Notes: a model not told the origin generated them from the letters alone. DNA of 39,706 bases from an uncultured Bacteroidota bacterium (GCA_903854725.1 CAINWZ010000040.1:1-39706), one strand, 5' to 3'; positions 15,821 to 24,585 are shown, counted from the first letter of the stretch. Made by a program: numbers and translations.

Positions 15821-15853
15821 CTTGATAATGAATCTAAATAACTGATTATCAAG
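15821..15853. repeat. 9-bp inverted repeat in the ffh/START-like intergenic region
   Basis: CTTGATAAT (15821-15829) and ATTATCAAG (15845-15853) are perfect inverted arms around 15 bases. A further pair, TAAATAC (15790-15796) and GTATTTA (15853-15859), flanks it. It lies between two divergent genes, so it could be an operator or a small hairpin. Nothing else clear is seen in this 273-base region besides the ffh promoter match and a ribosome-binding site. Confidence 0.35.
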
Positions 15854-15975
15854 TATTTAATAGAATTGAGAAAACAACTTGCTTGCTTCTTGACAGTTTG
15901 TTAACTAATAAAGAATAAAAAATACTTGGAACCTAACCTTTATTTAATATTATTGCACCTAACGAATCAATTTTT

Positions 15976-15984
15976 AAAGAGGAG
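15976..15984 (+). promoter_or_regulatory. Shine-Dalgarno site of the START-like gene
   Basis: AAAGAGGAG lies ten bases before the ATG at 15995. Its AGGAG core pairs with the 3' end of 16S rRNA. It stands out because almost no other gene in the window has such a site. Confidence 0.5.
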
Positions 15985-15994
15985 CTAGTTATAT

Positions 15995-16378
15995 ATGAGT
16001 AAGAAACAATTATTTACGCTTGAATTTCCGGTGAGATGCTCACCCAATATATTATTTGAATTTTTATCCACCGCGTCTGGACTACAAGAGTGGTTTGCAG
16101 ATAAAGTAGATGAGTGGGAGAACGTTTTTAGTTTTTCTTGGAATGGTGGTGTTCCAGATAAAGCAGAATTAGTCGATCAGGAACCCGATAAATTTATAAG
16201 ATTTAGATGGTTACATGGAGAAAAAAACGAGTACTTCGAATTCAAAATTGAAAAAACTGAAATTTCAAATCAAACTATTTTAATCGTGAAAGATTTTGCT
16301 GAGAAAAACGAAGTCAAAGATCAAAGCCGACTTTGGGAATATCAGATTAAAGAACTCTTTCATCGCATAGGTAGTTAG
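15995..16378 (+). CDS. START-like domain protein
   Basis: This 127-residue protein resembles the small START-like/AHSA1-type helix-grip domain proteins of Bacteroidota. It has an N-terminal strand FTLEFPVRCSP, a STASGLQEWFADKV helix, then strands with FSFSWNGG and FRWLHG, and a long C-terminal helix with DQSRLWEYQIKEL. There is no signal peptide, so it is cytoplasmic. The fold usually binds a hydrophobic ligand, but none is known here. It lies ten bases before the LptF/G-type permease gene, suggesting co-transcription and a possible role related to the envelope. The strong ribosome-binding site supports the chosen start. Confidence 0.8.
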   Translation: MSKKQLFTLEFPVRCSPNILFEFLSTASGLQEWFADKVDEWENVFSFSWNGGVPDKAELVDQEPDKFIRFRWLHGEKNEYFEFKIEKTEISNQTILIVKDFAEKNEVKDQSRLWEYQIKELFHRIGS

Positions 16379-16388
16379 CACTACAAAT

Positions 16389-17816
16389 TTGTTCAAGAAA
16401 TTAGACATACTAATTCTTAAAGCCTTTATTGGCCCTTTTTTGGCGGCACTCACTATTTCAACTTTTGTGCTGACCATGCAATTCTTTTGGTTATATATTG
16501 ATGACTTGGTAGGAAAAGGGTTAGACATATTTACCATTTTGGAATTAGTAGGATTGGTCTCTGTAAGTACTTTCACAACGGCACTCCCCTTGGCCTTGCT
16601 TTTTTCTTCCATCATGACTTTTGGAAATTTAGGAGAAAGTTTTGAGCTTATTGCCATTAAAGCTGCGGGTATTCCACTGATACGTTTTATGCGTCCGCTT
16701 TTTATTTTTACTATTTTCTTAGCAGGCGTCGCCTTTTTATTTTCCAATAATATCATACCGGTAACACAAATGAAGCTTACCAATTTAAAGTATGAAATTA
16801 TTGTAGCAAAGCCTGCCATTGATTTAAAAGAAGGAATTTTTTATGATAAGATTGATGGCTATGTTATTAAATTAGGAAAGAAAGAGTCCAATGATAGTAT
16901 CATGCACAATATTGCCATTTTTGAAAAAAAGTTTGGGCTACAAGACAATTTAATCATGGCAGAATCGGGGGTGATGCGTGTTTCACCCAATAAAAAATTC
17001 TTAGAATTTGTCATGTACAATGGTTGGCGTTATCAAGAAAGAGGGGCTCGCAGCAGCACCAACACCGAATTCACTAGGCTCTACTTTAAAGAATATAAAA
17101 AAGTTTTTGACCTGAAAAGTTTTCAGATGAACAAAAGCAGCGATGTTTTGTACGACCCTAAAATGTTAAGTGTAAGACAACTTAGTACAGCCATGGATTC
17201 TTTACAAAACAAAGATTCCTTTTTTATTAAAAAAACAAGTTCGGAAATTGGCTCTTACTTAAAGTTTATGTTATTTAAAGATAGCAATCAACTTTTTGCT
17301 GCAAAGAAAAAGGTAGCTCCCTTAAAAAATTTCAACGCCCTTATTCCCGATTCATTACTTGGAAGTATTGCACTTACTTCGGGCTATCAGTTTTCTTCCA
17401 TTTTAAATAACCTAACCACTATCTCTGATATTTATAGAGATAATAAAAAAGCATCATCCTTGCATGGTATCGAATGGCATCGAAAATTCACCTTGTCTTT
17501 TGCCTGTTTCGTGCTTTTTTTAATTGGAGCCCCCTTGGGTTCGATTATTAGAAAAGGGGGATTAGGTACTCCATTGGTTTTGGCCATTATTTTCTTTGTA
17601 CTATTTTTCTTGCTTAATAATTTTGGTGAAAAGTTGGCTAAATCTGGTCAATGGGATGTGTTCTCTGGCATGTGGATGTCATCTGCCATTTTAATACCTA
17701 TTGGATTGTTTCTCACCTATAAAGCTATGCGAGATTCACAGCTATTTAACCAGGAATTTTACTACCGACTTTTACAGCCAATTAAAGTAACTTTACAGAA
17801 GTACTTTAAAAAATAA
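16389..17816 (+). CDS. LptF/LptG-family permease (YjgP/YjgQ)
   Basis: This family forms the transmembrane part of the LptB2FG transporter, which extracts lipopolysaccharide from the inner membrane. The 475-residue protein shows three N-terminal membrane segments, near residues 12-36, 50-80 and 98-120. A large periplasmic beta-rich domain follows (about 130-370), and three C-terminal segments with FLIGAPLGSIIRKGGLG around 378-394. Bacteroidota often have one such longer permease whose assignment to LptF or LptG is unclear. The start is TTG at 16389, ten bases after the START-like stop; no ATG is in a better place. The superoxide dismutase gene begins four bases after its stop. Confidence 0.88.
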   Translation: MFKKLDILILKAFIGPFLAALTISTFVLTMQFFWLYIDDLVGKGLDIFTILELVGLVSVSTFTTALPLALLFSSIMTFGNLGESFELIAIKAAGIPLIRFMRPLFIFTIFLAGVAFLFSNNIIPVTQMKLTNLKYEIIVAKPAIDLKEGIFYDKIDGYVIKLGKKESNDSIMHNIAIFEKKFGLQDNLIMAESGVMRVSPNKKFLEFVMYNGWRYQERGARSSTNTEFTRLYFKEYKKVFDLKSFQMNKSSDVLYDPKMLSVRQLSTAMDSLQNKDSFFIKKTSSEIGSYLKFMLFKDSNQLFAAKKKVAPLKNFNALIPDSLLGSIALTSGYQFSSILNNLTTISDIYRDNKKASSLHGIEWHRKFTLSFACFVLFLIGAPLGSIIRKGGLGTPLVLAIIFFVLFFLLNNFGEKLAKSGQWDVFSGMWMSSAILIPIGLFLTYKAMRDSQLFNQEFYYRLLQPIKVTLQKYFKK

Positions 17817-17820
17817 TACC

Positions 17821-18561
17821 ATGTCAAATTTTATTCAAAACAGACGTCAGTTTATTACTAAAACTGGCAAAGCAGGAATGGCCCTTGCCGCCATGCCCCT
17901 TTTTTCTACTATAGCTCCTCAGGCTTTTGCAGTGAGTGCTAATGAATATGCACAACAACCTTTGGGATATAGTTACAATGCTTTAGAACCTTATATAGAT
18001 GCAGCAACTATGGAAATTCATTATACAAAACATGCAGCTTCCTATGCAAAAAATTTATCAGATGCCTGTGTTGCAGAAAAAGTAGATATAGCTCAAACAA
18101 GTATCAAACAATTGTTGAATTCTATTTCCTCTTACTCCGTTAAAATGAGAAATAATGCTGGTGGCCACTTTAACCATGAAATGTTTTGGCAAATCATGAA
18201 GCCTGCCCCAGCCACTTTGCCAACAGGTGAATTAGCAGATGCAATTACAAAAACTTTTGGCTCTTTGGATGCCTTTAAAACAGCGTTTAGCGAAGCGGCT
18301 AAAACAAGATTCGGCAGCGGATGGGCTTGGTTAATTGTAAAAGCAGATAATACGCTTGCAGTATGCTCTACAGCCAACCAAGACAATCCATTAATGAATA
18401 TAGCAGAAGTAAAAGGAACACCCCTTTTATGCTTGGATGTATGGGAGCACGCCTATTATTTAAAGTACCAAAATAAGCGTCCCGATTATATTAATAATTG
18501 GTGGAATTTAGTGAATTGGGAATTAGTACAGAAAAAATTCGCTGAAGCAACGCATGCATAA
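17821..18561 (+). CDS. Tat-exported superoxide dismutase, Mn type
   Basis: This enzyme converts superoxide to hydrogen peroxide and oxygen. The metal ligands are all visible: His67 (MEIHYTKH), His119 (GGHFNHEMFW), Asp206 and His210 (LDVWEHAYYLKY). Gln187 in TANQD is at the position that in manganese enzymes such as E. coli SodA hydrogen-bonds the metal-bound water. The GGHxNH motif also fits the Mn type. Unlike the cytoplasmic form, it has an N-terminal leader with a twin-arginine motif, NRRQFI at residues 7-12, then a hydrophobic stretch ending APQAFA. This predicts folded export to the periplasm. The gene is four bases after the permease gene, so probably in the same transcript. Confidence 0.93.
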   Translation: MSNFIQNRRQFITKTGKAGMALAAMPLFSTIAPQAFAVSANEYAQQPLGYSYNALEPYIDAATMEIHYTKHAASYAKNLSDACVAEKVDIAQTSIKQLLNSISSYSVKMRNNAGGHFNHEMFWQIMKPAPATLPTGELADAITKTFGSLDAFKTAFSEAAKTRFGSGWAWLIVKADNTLAVCSTANQDNPLMNIAEVKGTPLLCLDVWEHAYYLKYQNKRPDYINNWWNLVNWELVQKKFAEATHA

Positions 18562-18612
18562 ATTAAAGGTTGCTTTCGGGCCTTATTGTAAAATAATTTC
18601 AAGTTTTTCCAA

Positions 18613-19599
18613 TTGCAAAAGTCAAAACAAAATTTAAAGATTCAATTTTTTGTAACCACTTTAAGTATCATTTTGTTTGTACTTAAATTTGTTGCTTACT
18701 TCATGACGCATTCTTTGTCTGTTTTATCAGACGCGTTAGAAAGTATTGTCAATGTATTAGCTGGCTTAATTGGATTGTATAGTTTATATGTTGCCTCTAA
18801 ACCAAAAGACAAAGATCATCCTTATGGACATGGAAAAGCCGAATTCGTTTCCGCTGCTTTTGAAGGAAGTTTAATTATTACAGCGGGCTTTATTATTTTA
18901 TATGAATCTATCATTACGTTTTTCGAACCTACCACTTTACATAATTTAGACAATGGTATTTGGGTATTATTATCAACTGCTGTATTAAATTTAGCGGCAG
19001 GCCTTACCGCAAAAGCCATTGGCAAGAAAAATAAATCTTTAGCACTTAGCTCCAGTGGTCAACATCTACTAATTGATAGCTACACTACTTTTGCCGTTGC
19101 AATTGGCATAGGCTTGGTTATCTATACAGGCTTTAAAAGTATTGATGCAATTATTGCTATTATGATGGGATTGTGGATTATTTATAATGGCTATAAAATA
19201 ATTAGAGAATCACTAGCGGGTATTATGGATGAAGCAGATTTAGCTTTACTAGAAGAAGTGGTGAATGAAATAAATAAAGATCGACATGTTCATTGGATTG
19301 ATATGCATAATTTAAGAGTTATAAAATATGGCGCTTTAATGCATATTGATTGTCACCTAACTGTGCCTTGGTATTTTAATGTAAACGAAGCACATACTGC
19401 AGTGGAAGACTTTACCAAATTAATAAAAAATAAATTTGGCGATAGTGTTGAATTTTTTGTTCATACAGATGGTTGTATGCCATTTAGCTGTCCTATTTGT
19501 ACTATAAAAGATTGCGAAAAAAGAAAAAGCCCCTTTCAAGAAAAAATAAAGTGGACCATCGAAAATGTATTATCCGATTTAAAACATCAACTAAAATAA
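18613..19599 (+). CDS. Cation diffusion facilitator with Cys4 C-terminal domain
   Basis: This transporter exports divalent metal ions from the cytoplasm in exchange for protons. The 328-residue protein has about six membrane segments between residues 10 and 200. The family loop HPYGHGKAEF lies after TM2 and the TM5 ligand motif HLLID is present. In TM2 the motif is SDALESIVN, with Glu and Asn where zinc-type members have His and Asp. The C-terminal cytoplasmic domain carries Cys288, Cys293, Cys296 and Cys301 (CX4CX2CX4C), possibly a metal-binding knuckle. The start is TTG at 18613, needed to include the first membrane segment. It follows the superoxide dismutase gene by 51 bases. Confidence 0.9.
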   Translation: MQKSKQNLKIQFFVTTLSIILFVLKFVAYFMTHSLSVLSDALESIVNVLAGLIGLYSLYVASKPKDKDHPYGHGKAEFVSAAFEGSLIITAGFIILYESIITFFEPTTLHNLDNGIWVLLSTAVLNLAAGLTAKAIGKKNKSLALSSSGQHLLIDSYTTFAVAIGIGLVIYTGFKSIDAIIAIMMGLWIIYNGYKIIRESLAGIMDEADLALLEEVVNEINKDRHVHWIDMHNLRVIKYGALMHIDCHLTVPWYFNVNEAHTAVEDFTKLIKNKFGDSVEFFVHTDGCMPFSCPICTIKDCEKRKSPFQEKIKWTIENVLSDLKHQLK

Positions 19600-19606
19600 T
19601 ATTGCT

Positions 19607-20977
19607 ATGACACCCTGGAAACAATATCAAGAAGAAAATAAAACTCGTTTTTTAGAAGAACTATTAGCACTCTTGCGTATACCAAGCGTAAGTGCTAAAA
19701 GTGAACACAATGGTGATATGTTGGCTTGTGCTAAAGCAGTAGAGAAATCTTTACAAGAAGCAGGCGCTCCTATTACTAAAATTTACGAAACTGAAGGACA
19801 CCCTATTGTTTATGCCGAGATAAATGTAGATCCCGCATTGCCTACTGTATTGGTGTATGGTCATTATGATGTTCAACCAGCAGAACCATTAGAGCTATGG
19901 CATAGTAGTCCTTTTGATCCCACCATTAAGGATGGTAAAATTTTTGCACGTGGATCTTGCGATGACAAAGGTCAATTTTACATGCATGTAAAAGCATTGG
20001 AAATTATGACCAAAACAAAATCATTATGCACCAATATTAAATTCATCATTGAAGGCGAGGAAGAAATTGGTAGCCCTAATTTAGCACAGTTTGTAAAAAC
20101 ACATACCGACTTATTAAAAGCAGATGTAATTTTAATTAGCGATACTGCTATGATAAGCATGGATACACCTTCAATAGATATAGGCGTTAGAGGCTTAAGC
20201 TATATTGAACTAGAAATTACAGGACCTAATAGAGATTTACATAGTGGAGTATATGGAGGTGCTGTAGCGAACCCAATTACCATACTTTCTAAAATGATTG
20301 CTTCTTGTCACGATGAAAACAATCATATTACTATACCAGGATTTTATAATGAAGTAATAGAATCAACCGACGCAGAAAGAAAAAAAATGGCAGAAGCGCC
20401 TTTTGATGAAAATGAATTTAAAACCGATTTAGGTATTCAAAATGTATGGGGTGAAAAAGGATACAGCACCAATGAAAGAACGGGTATACGTCCTACTTTA
20501 GAAGTAAATGGAATTTGGGGCGGGTACACTGGAGAAGGCGCTAAAACAGTATTGCCTTCAAAAGCTTTTGCAAAAATATCTTGTCGATTAGTACCTAATC
20601 AATCTGCGGAAAAAATAACTGCCATGGTACTTGCACATTTCAAAAAAATTGCCCCTGCAAATATCACCGTAAATGCTTTTGAACATCATGGAGGCGAGCC
20701 TTATATCACACCCATTAATTCTCACGAATACCAAAGTGCAGCCAAAGCAATAGCTACTACATTTGGCAAGGACCCCATCCCCGTGCGAGGCGGAGGTAGT
20801 ATTCCTATATGCTCTTTGTTTGAAAAAGAATTGGGTGTTAAAATAGTTTTTATGGGTTTTGGATTAGATAGCGACAACTTGCATAGCCCTAATGAAAAAT
20901 ATGATATTGTCAATTTTTACAAAGGCATTGAAACCATTCCTTACTTTCATAAATATTTTGCAGAAAAACAAGCATAA
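19607..20977 (+). CDS. M20-family dipeptidase
   Basis: This 456-residue metallopeptidase of the M20/carnosinase-like group probably cleaves dipeptides in the cytoplasm. The first metal motif is GHYDVQP with His86 and Asp88. The bridging Asp lies in GSCDDKGQ and the catalytic Glu pair in EGEEEIGS. A dimerisation (lid) domain follows from about residue 195, and the last motif has DNLHSPNEKY with the C-terminal metal histidine. There is no signal peptide. It lies seven bases after the cation transporter gene and two bases before the S4 gene, so the three appear to be one transcript. The substrate is not evident from sequence. Confidence 0.9.
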   Translation: MTPWKQYQEENKTRFLEELLALLRIPSVSAKSEHNGDMLACAKAVEKSLQEAGAPITKIYETEGHPIVYAEINVDPALPTVLVYGHYDVQPAEPLELWHSSPFDPTIKDGKIFARGSCDDKGQFYMHVKALEIMTKTKSLCTNIKFIIEGEEEIGSPNLAQFVKTHTDLLKADVILISDTAMISMDTPSIDIGVRGLSYIELEITGPNRDLHSGVYGGAVANPITILSKMIASCHDENNHITIPGFYNEVIESTDAERKKMAEAPFDENEFKTDLGIQNVWGEKGYSTNERTGIRPTLEVNGIWGGYTGEGAKTVLPSKAFAKISCRLVPNQSAEKITAMVLAHFKKIAPANITVNAFEHHGGEPYITPINSHEYQSAAKAIATTFGKDPIPVRGGGSIPICSLFEKELGVKIVFMGFGLDSDNLHSPNEKYDIVNFYKGIETIPYFHKYFAEKQA

Positions 20978-20979
20978 GA

Positions 20980-21387
20980 ATGAAAGCTGTTGTTGAAACA
21001 AAAAAAACCGAAAAGAAAAAAGTACGATTAGACAAGTATTTATGGTCTATCCGTATTTTTAAAACGAGGAGTCAAGCAACAGAAGCTATTGATAAAGGAC
21101 GTGTAAAAATAAAAGGTGAGCCTGTAAAAGCCTCCCGCAATGTAGTTATAGGAGATGAATACGAAGCCAGAACAGAACATAAAAACTGGGTCATTAGAGT
21201 CACTCAAGTCTTAGAAGGAAGATTAGCCTATGCCGAAGCCATCAAATATTACGAAGACCTTACCCCCATTGAAGAATTAGAAAGAGTAAGGCAAGTTGCC
21301 GCTACTTTCCAGACAGGAAAACGATTAAGTAAAATAGGAAGACCTACTAAAAAAGACAGACGCGATTTAGGAGAATTATTAGATTAA
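20980..21387 (+). CDS. S4-domain RNA-binding protein (Hsp15-like)
   Basis: This 135-residue protein has an N-terminal Lys-rich stretch. An S4 RNA-binding domain follows, with VRLDKYLWSIRIFKTRSQA around residues 16-34 and the typical GRVKIKGEPVKASRNV segment. It resembles Hsp15 (HslR), which binds free 50S subunits carrying nascent chains and helps recycle them. The C-terminal basic tail, ending GRPTKKDRRDL, is also typical of the family. It is the last gene of the run that begins with the START-like gene, starting two bases after the dipeptidase stop. trmD follows, with its own promoter match. Confidence 0.88.
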   Translation: MKAVVETKKTEKKKVRLDKYLWSIRIFKTRSQATEAIDKGRVKIKGEPVKASRNVVIGDEYEARTEHKNWVIRVTQVLEGRLAYAEAIKYYEDLTPIEELERVRQVAATFQTGKRLSKIGRPTKKDRRDLGELLD

Positions 21388-21408
21388 AAAAAGTCCATAG
21401 GTTTCTTT

Positions 21409-21416
21409 TATCTTTA
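21409..21416 (+). promoter_or_regulatory. trmD promoter -7 element abutting the start codon
   Basis: TATCTTTA (seven of eight matches to TAnnTTTG) ends four bases before the trmD ATG at 21421, predicting a very short or absent leader. Confidence 0.5.
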
Positions 21417-21420
21417 CAAT

Positions 21421-22101
21421 ATGACCATTGAAATTTTAACAGTATTACCAGAATTATTAACCAGCCCCTTTGAACATAGTATTATGAAAAGGGCGCAGGA
21501 AAAAGGGTTACTTGAAATTAAATTGCATTCCCTTAGAGATTGGGCCATTAATAAACATGGACAGGTAGATGATTACCAATATGGAGGGGGCGCAGGCATG
21601 GTGATGATGTGTGAACCCTTAGCCAATGCTATTGACGCCTTAGAAAAAGAGAGCAAGTTTGATGAAATTATTTTTATGACCCCAGACGGAAATAGATTTG
21701 ATCAAAAACAGGCTAATGGTCTTTCTTTAAAAAACAGAATATTAATTATTTGTGGTCACTATAAAGGAATCGATCAAAGAATTCGAGATTTATATGTTAC
21801 CAGAGAAATATCTATTGGTGATTATGTTTTAAGTGGAGGGGAATTGGCTGCCGCTGTGGTGGTGGATGCTATTGGCAGAATTATTCCGGGTGTGTTGAAC
21901 GATGAAACATCCGCATTAACCGACTCTTTTCAAGATAATTTATTAGCCCCGCCCGTCTATTCTAGGCCTGCTGAATTTAGAGGCCTCCCCGTTCCTCCGA
22001 TTTTACTAACTGGCGATCCTAAAAAAGTGGAAGAGTGGAGACAGGAACAGGCGTTTTTACGAACAAAACAGCGCAGACCCGATTTACTAGACGGAGAATA
22101 G
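21421..22101 (+). CDS. trmD: tRNA (guanine-N1)-methyltransferase
   Basis: TrmD methylates N1 of G37 in tRNAs that read C-starting codons, which prevents frameshifting. The 226-residue protein has the expected SPOUT knot elements: YGGGAGMVMMCEP around residues 54-66, GHYKGIDQR around 112-120 and SIGDYVLSGGELAA around 131-144. The C-terminal domain has the conserved TDSFQDNLL and YSRPAEFRG segments. Length is normal. In many bacteria trmD follows rimM; here it is alone on the plus strand, between the S4 gene and the DUF5916 pair, with its own promoter match. Confidence 0.96.
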   Translation: MTIEILTVLPELLTSPFEHSIMKRAQEKGLLEIKLHSLRDWAINKHGQVDDYQYGGGAGMVMMCEPLANAIDALEKESKFDEIIFMTPDGNRFDQKQANGLSLKNRILIICGHYKGIDQRIRDLYVTREISIGDYVLSGGELAAAVVVDAIGRIIPGVLNDETSALTDSFQDNLLAPPVYSRPAEFRGLPVPPILLTGDPKKVEEWRQEQAFLRTKQRRPDLLDGE

Positions 22102-22132
22102 TCCGTTTATCCTTTATTTTGAACATTTTTTG

Positions 22133-22179
22133 CAACTTATTAAGGCTGTTTTAATTACATAATAGATATTTGCACCCTA
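22133..22179. repeat. Promoter repeat, copy 1 (upstream of first DUF5916 gene)
   Basis: These 47 bases immediately before the first DUF5916 gene match the 47 bases before the second one (24539-24585) at 43 positions, in direct orientation 2406 bases apart. The repeat includes the candidate -7 element GATATTTG (22165-22172), which ends seven bases before the ATG. Confidence 0.8.
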
Positions 22180-24438
22180 ATGCAATATCCAAAGCCGAAC
22201 CTTCCTTTTTTAATAAACTCATACAGAAAGCTAAGTTTGCTTTTAGGTTTCGTATTTTTTATTGGCTACCTAGAAGCTCAAAATATCTCTGAATTTCAAA
22301 AAGGTTTTCAACTACATATACAACCCACTACTTCCAAAATAAAAATTGATGGTATTTTGGATGAACCAGTATGGGCTACCACTGAAGTAGCTAAAGATTT
22401 TAAGAAAAAATTTCCCAATGATATTGGAGAGGCTAAGCGCCAAACCGAAGTAAGATTTACTTATGATAATGAAAATATTTATTTTGGATTCAAGGTATAT
22501 GATAGTGGAACAGCTATCTCAAGAAGTTTAAAAAGAGATATTGGCAATGAAGGTAATGATGTTGTAGGTGTTTTATTAGACCCTTTAAATAAAAAAACCA
22601 ATGGTTTTTATTTTTTATTGAGCGCCTTAAATGTGCAATCTGAAGATCAATTAAGTTTAACTTATCAAGAAAAACCTACTTGGAGTTGGGATACCAAATG
22701 GTTTTCTGCCACCAAAGATTATGGCACTTATTGGATTGCTGAAATAATGATTCCTTTAAAATCGATTAGGTACGACCCTAAACAATTACAATGGGGTATT
22801 AATTTTTTAAGGGGCGATGCGAAAAATAATGAATATAGTACATATACCAAGGTACCCCCCATTTTTAAAGCTTATGATTTAGGCTATATGGGTTTATTAA
22901 ATTGGCCTGCAGCCACGCCTACTACTAAAAATAATATAATTTTTCTACCCTTTATTTCTGGCGCTAGCGGAGAAGACCAAGAAAACGGAAAGTCTTTAAA
23001 TACCAATGTTACTGGAGGTTTTGATGCAAAAGTGGCATTGAACGCTTCTTTAAATTTAGACTTAACCGTGAACCCCGATTTCTCACAAGTCGAAGTGGAT
23101 CAACAAGTAACTAACCTTACTCGATTTGATATTTTCCTCCCTGAAAGAAGAGGATTTTTTTTAGAAAATTCAGATTTGTTTTCCAATTTTGGTATGCCCT
23201 TTATAAGACCCTTTTATTCTAGAACCATTGGACTAGATAAAGACGGTAATAAAATTCCCATTTTATTTGGAGCAAGAATGTCGGGCAACTTAGACCCAGC
23301 AACACGTATTGGTCTAATGAATATGCAAACAGGAAAGCAAGGAGATTATGCTGCTGAAAATTTTTCAGCATTTACCTTACAAAGAAGTGTTTTGAAACGT
23401 TCAGTCATAAAAACTTATTTTTTAAATAGAGAGAATAATATTTCAGAGGCAGAAGCAAAGAAAAATCCATTAGATCGTTATGGCCGAAATGCAGGCGTAA
23501 CTTTTGAATATACGAATACCTCAGGAACTTTTAACAGTTGGACAGATGTTCATAAATCTTTTAAGTCAGGTATTAATGATGACGATATTTACGCAAGTAC
23601 TGGATTTATGACACAGTCTAAACATTGGAGTTATATTTCCCTTATTGGAAGCTTAGGTAAAAATTATTACACCGATTTAGGATATGTGCAAGGCATTGAT
23701 AATTATGATGCCATTAGAGATACCACTATACGTGTTGGTTTTAAAAACTTACTCAATTCTCTTAGCTATAGGATATTCCCAGAAAATGGATCCATTGGCA
23801 AAATGGTCTTGAAAATTGATAATTTTGCCACCCTGCATCCCGATAATACTATCAATCAAGCCGATACCAAATTAGGAACAGATATACAATTCAAAAATGC
23901 CTCTAATTTCGGTCTTGATTTTACAAATACGATTGTCAACTTATTATACCCCATTTCCTTTACGGATGGTGTGCCTTTAACGGCTGGTAACTATGTATAC
24001 AATCAAATCCAGATGAAGTACACCTCTGATATGAGAAAAATATTTGGCATTGAGAGTATGTTAAATATAGGCCAGTTTTATAATGGAGAAGTAAAAGGAA
24101 TTGCCATGGGTATCACTTACAGAAACCAACCTCATTTTAAAGTTTTATTAAGCGCTCAATTTAATAATATTGTATTCCCTAACCCCTATGGCAGCACTAA
24201 CTTAGTATTGTTACAACCTAGGGTGGAGTGGAACTTTAGCACAAAGTTATTCTGGACCACTTTTGTACAATACAATACACAGAGTAATAATTTTAACATC
24301 AATAGTCGCTTGCAATATAGGTTCAAACCAATGAGCGATTTTTACTTAGTCTATACAGATAACTACTTTACCGACCCTTTGTTTAAAAATAAAAACAGGG
24401 CACTTATATTTAAGTTCAGTTATTGGTTTAATTTATAG
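22180..24438 (+). CDS. DUF5916/CBM9-like outer-membrane protein, paralogue 1
   Basis: This 752-residue protein has a signal peptide, with a hydrophobic stretch from about residue 18 and cleavage near YLEAQ. The first domain (about 45-230) resembles the carbohydrate-binding family 9-like fold: IDGILDEPVW, then TEVRFTYDNENIYFGFKVYD. The rest is a DUF5916-type region rich in alternating aromatic strands, including NPDFSQVEVDQQ and RRGFFLEN. It ends in an aromatic residue pattern (SYWFNL) that suggests an outer-membrane beta-barrel. Function of the family is unknown; roles in binding or uptake at the surface are inferred. It is paired with a same-length paralogue directly downstream. Confidence 0.88.
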   Translation: MQYPKPNLPFLINSYRKLSLLLGFVFFIGYLEAQNISEFQKGFQLHIQPTTSKIKIDGILDEPVWATTEVAKDFKKKFPNDIGEAKRQTEVRFTYDNENIYFGFKVYDSGTAISRSLKRDIGNEGNDVVGVLLDPLNKKTNGFYFLLSALNVQSEDQLSLTYQEKPTWSWDTKWFSATKDYGTYWIAEIMIPLKSIRYDPKQLQWGINFLRGDAKNNEYSTYTKVPPIFKAYDLGYMGLLNWPAATPTTKNNIIFLPFISGASGEDQENGKSLNTNVTGGFDAKVALNASLNLDLTVNPDFSQVEVDQQVTNLTRFDIFLPERRGFFLENSDLFSNFGMPFIRPFYSRTIGLDKDGNKIPILFGARMSGNLDPATRIGLMNMQTGKQGDYAAENFSAFTLQRSVLKRSVIKTYFLNRENNISEAEAKKNPLDRYGRNAGVTFEYTNTSGTFNSWTDVHKSFKSGINDDDIYASTGFMTQSKHWSYISLIGSLGKNYYTDLGYVQGIDNYDAIRDTTIRVGFKNLLNSLSYRIFPENGSIGKMVLKIDNFATLHPDNTINQADTKLGTDIQFKNASNFGLDFTNTIVNLLYPISFTDGVPLTAGNYVYNQIQMKYTSDMRKIFGIESMLNIGQFYNGEVKGIAMGITYRNQPHFKVLLSAQFNNIVFPNPYGSTNLVLLQPRVEWNFSTKLFWTTFVQYNTQSNNFNINSRLQYRFKPMSDFYLVYTDNYFTDPLFKNKNRALIFKFSYWFNL

Positions 24439-24538
24439 TAGCAAATAATAAAAGTTGCTTTTCGCCTCAAAAGAACTGTTTTGGTATTAATTATGAGCCC
24501 TAGAATGAGCCGTTTGTACATTTTCTCCAAAAAATATC

Positions 24539-24585
24539 CAACTAATTAAGGCTGTTATAATTACATAAAGGATATTTGCACCCTA
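24539..24585. repeat. Promoter repeat, copy 2 (upstream of second DUF5916 gene)
   Basis: This direct copy of 22133-22179 has four mismatches in 47 bases. It carries the same candidate -7 element GATATTTG (24571-24578), seven bases before the ATG. It indicates that the duplication unit included the promoter. Confidence 0.8.

Noticed and set aside
16280-16819. 179-codon open frame antisense to the Lpt permease and START-like genes
   Set aside because: It lies opposite two well-supported genes, has a low-complexity Lys/Ser/Ile composition and no recognisable domain.
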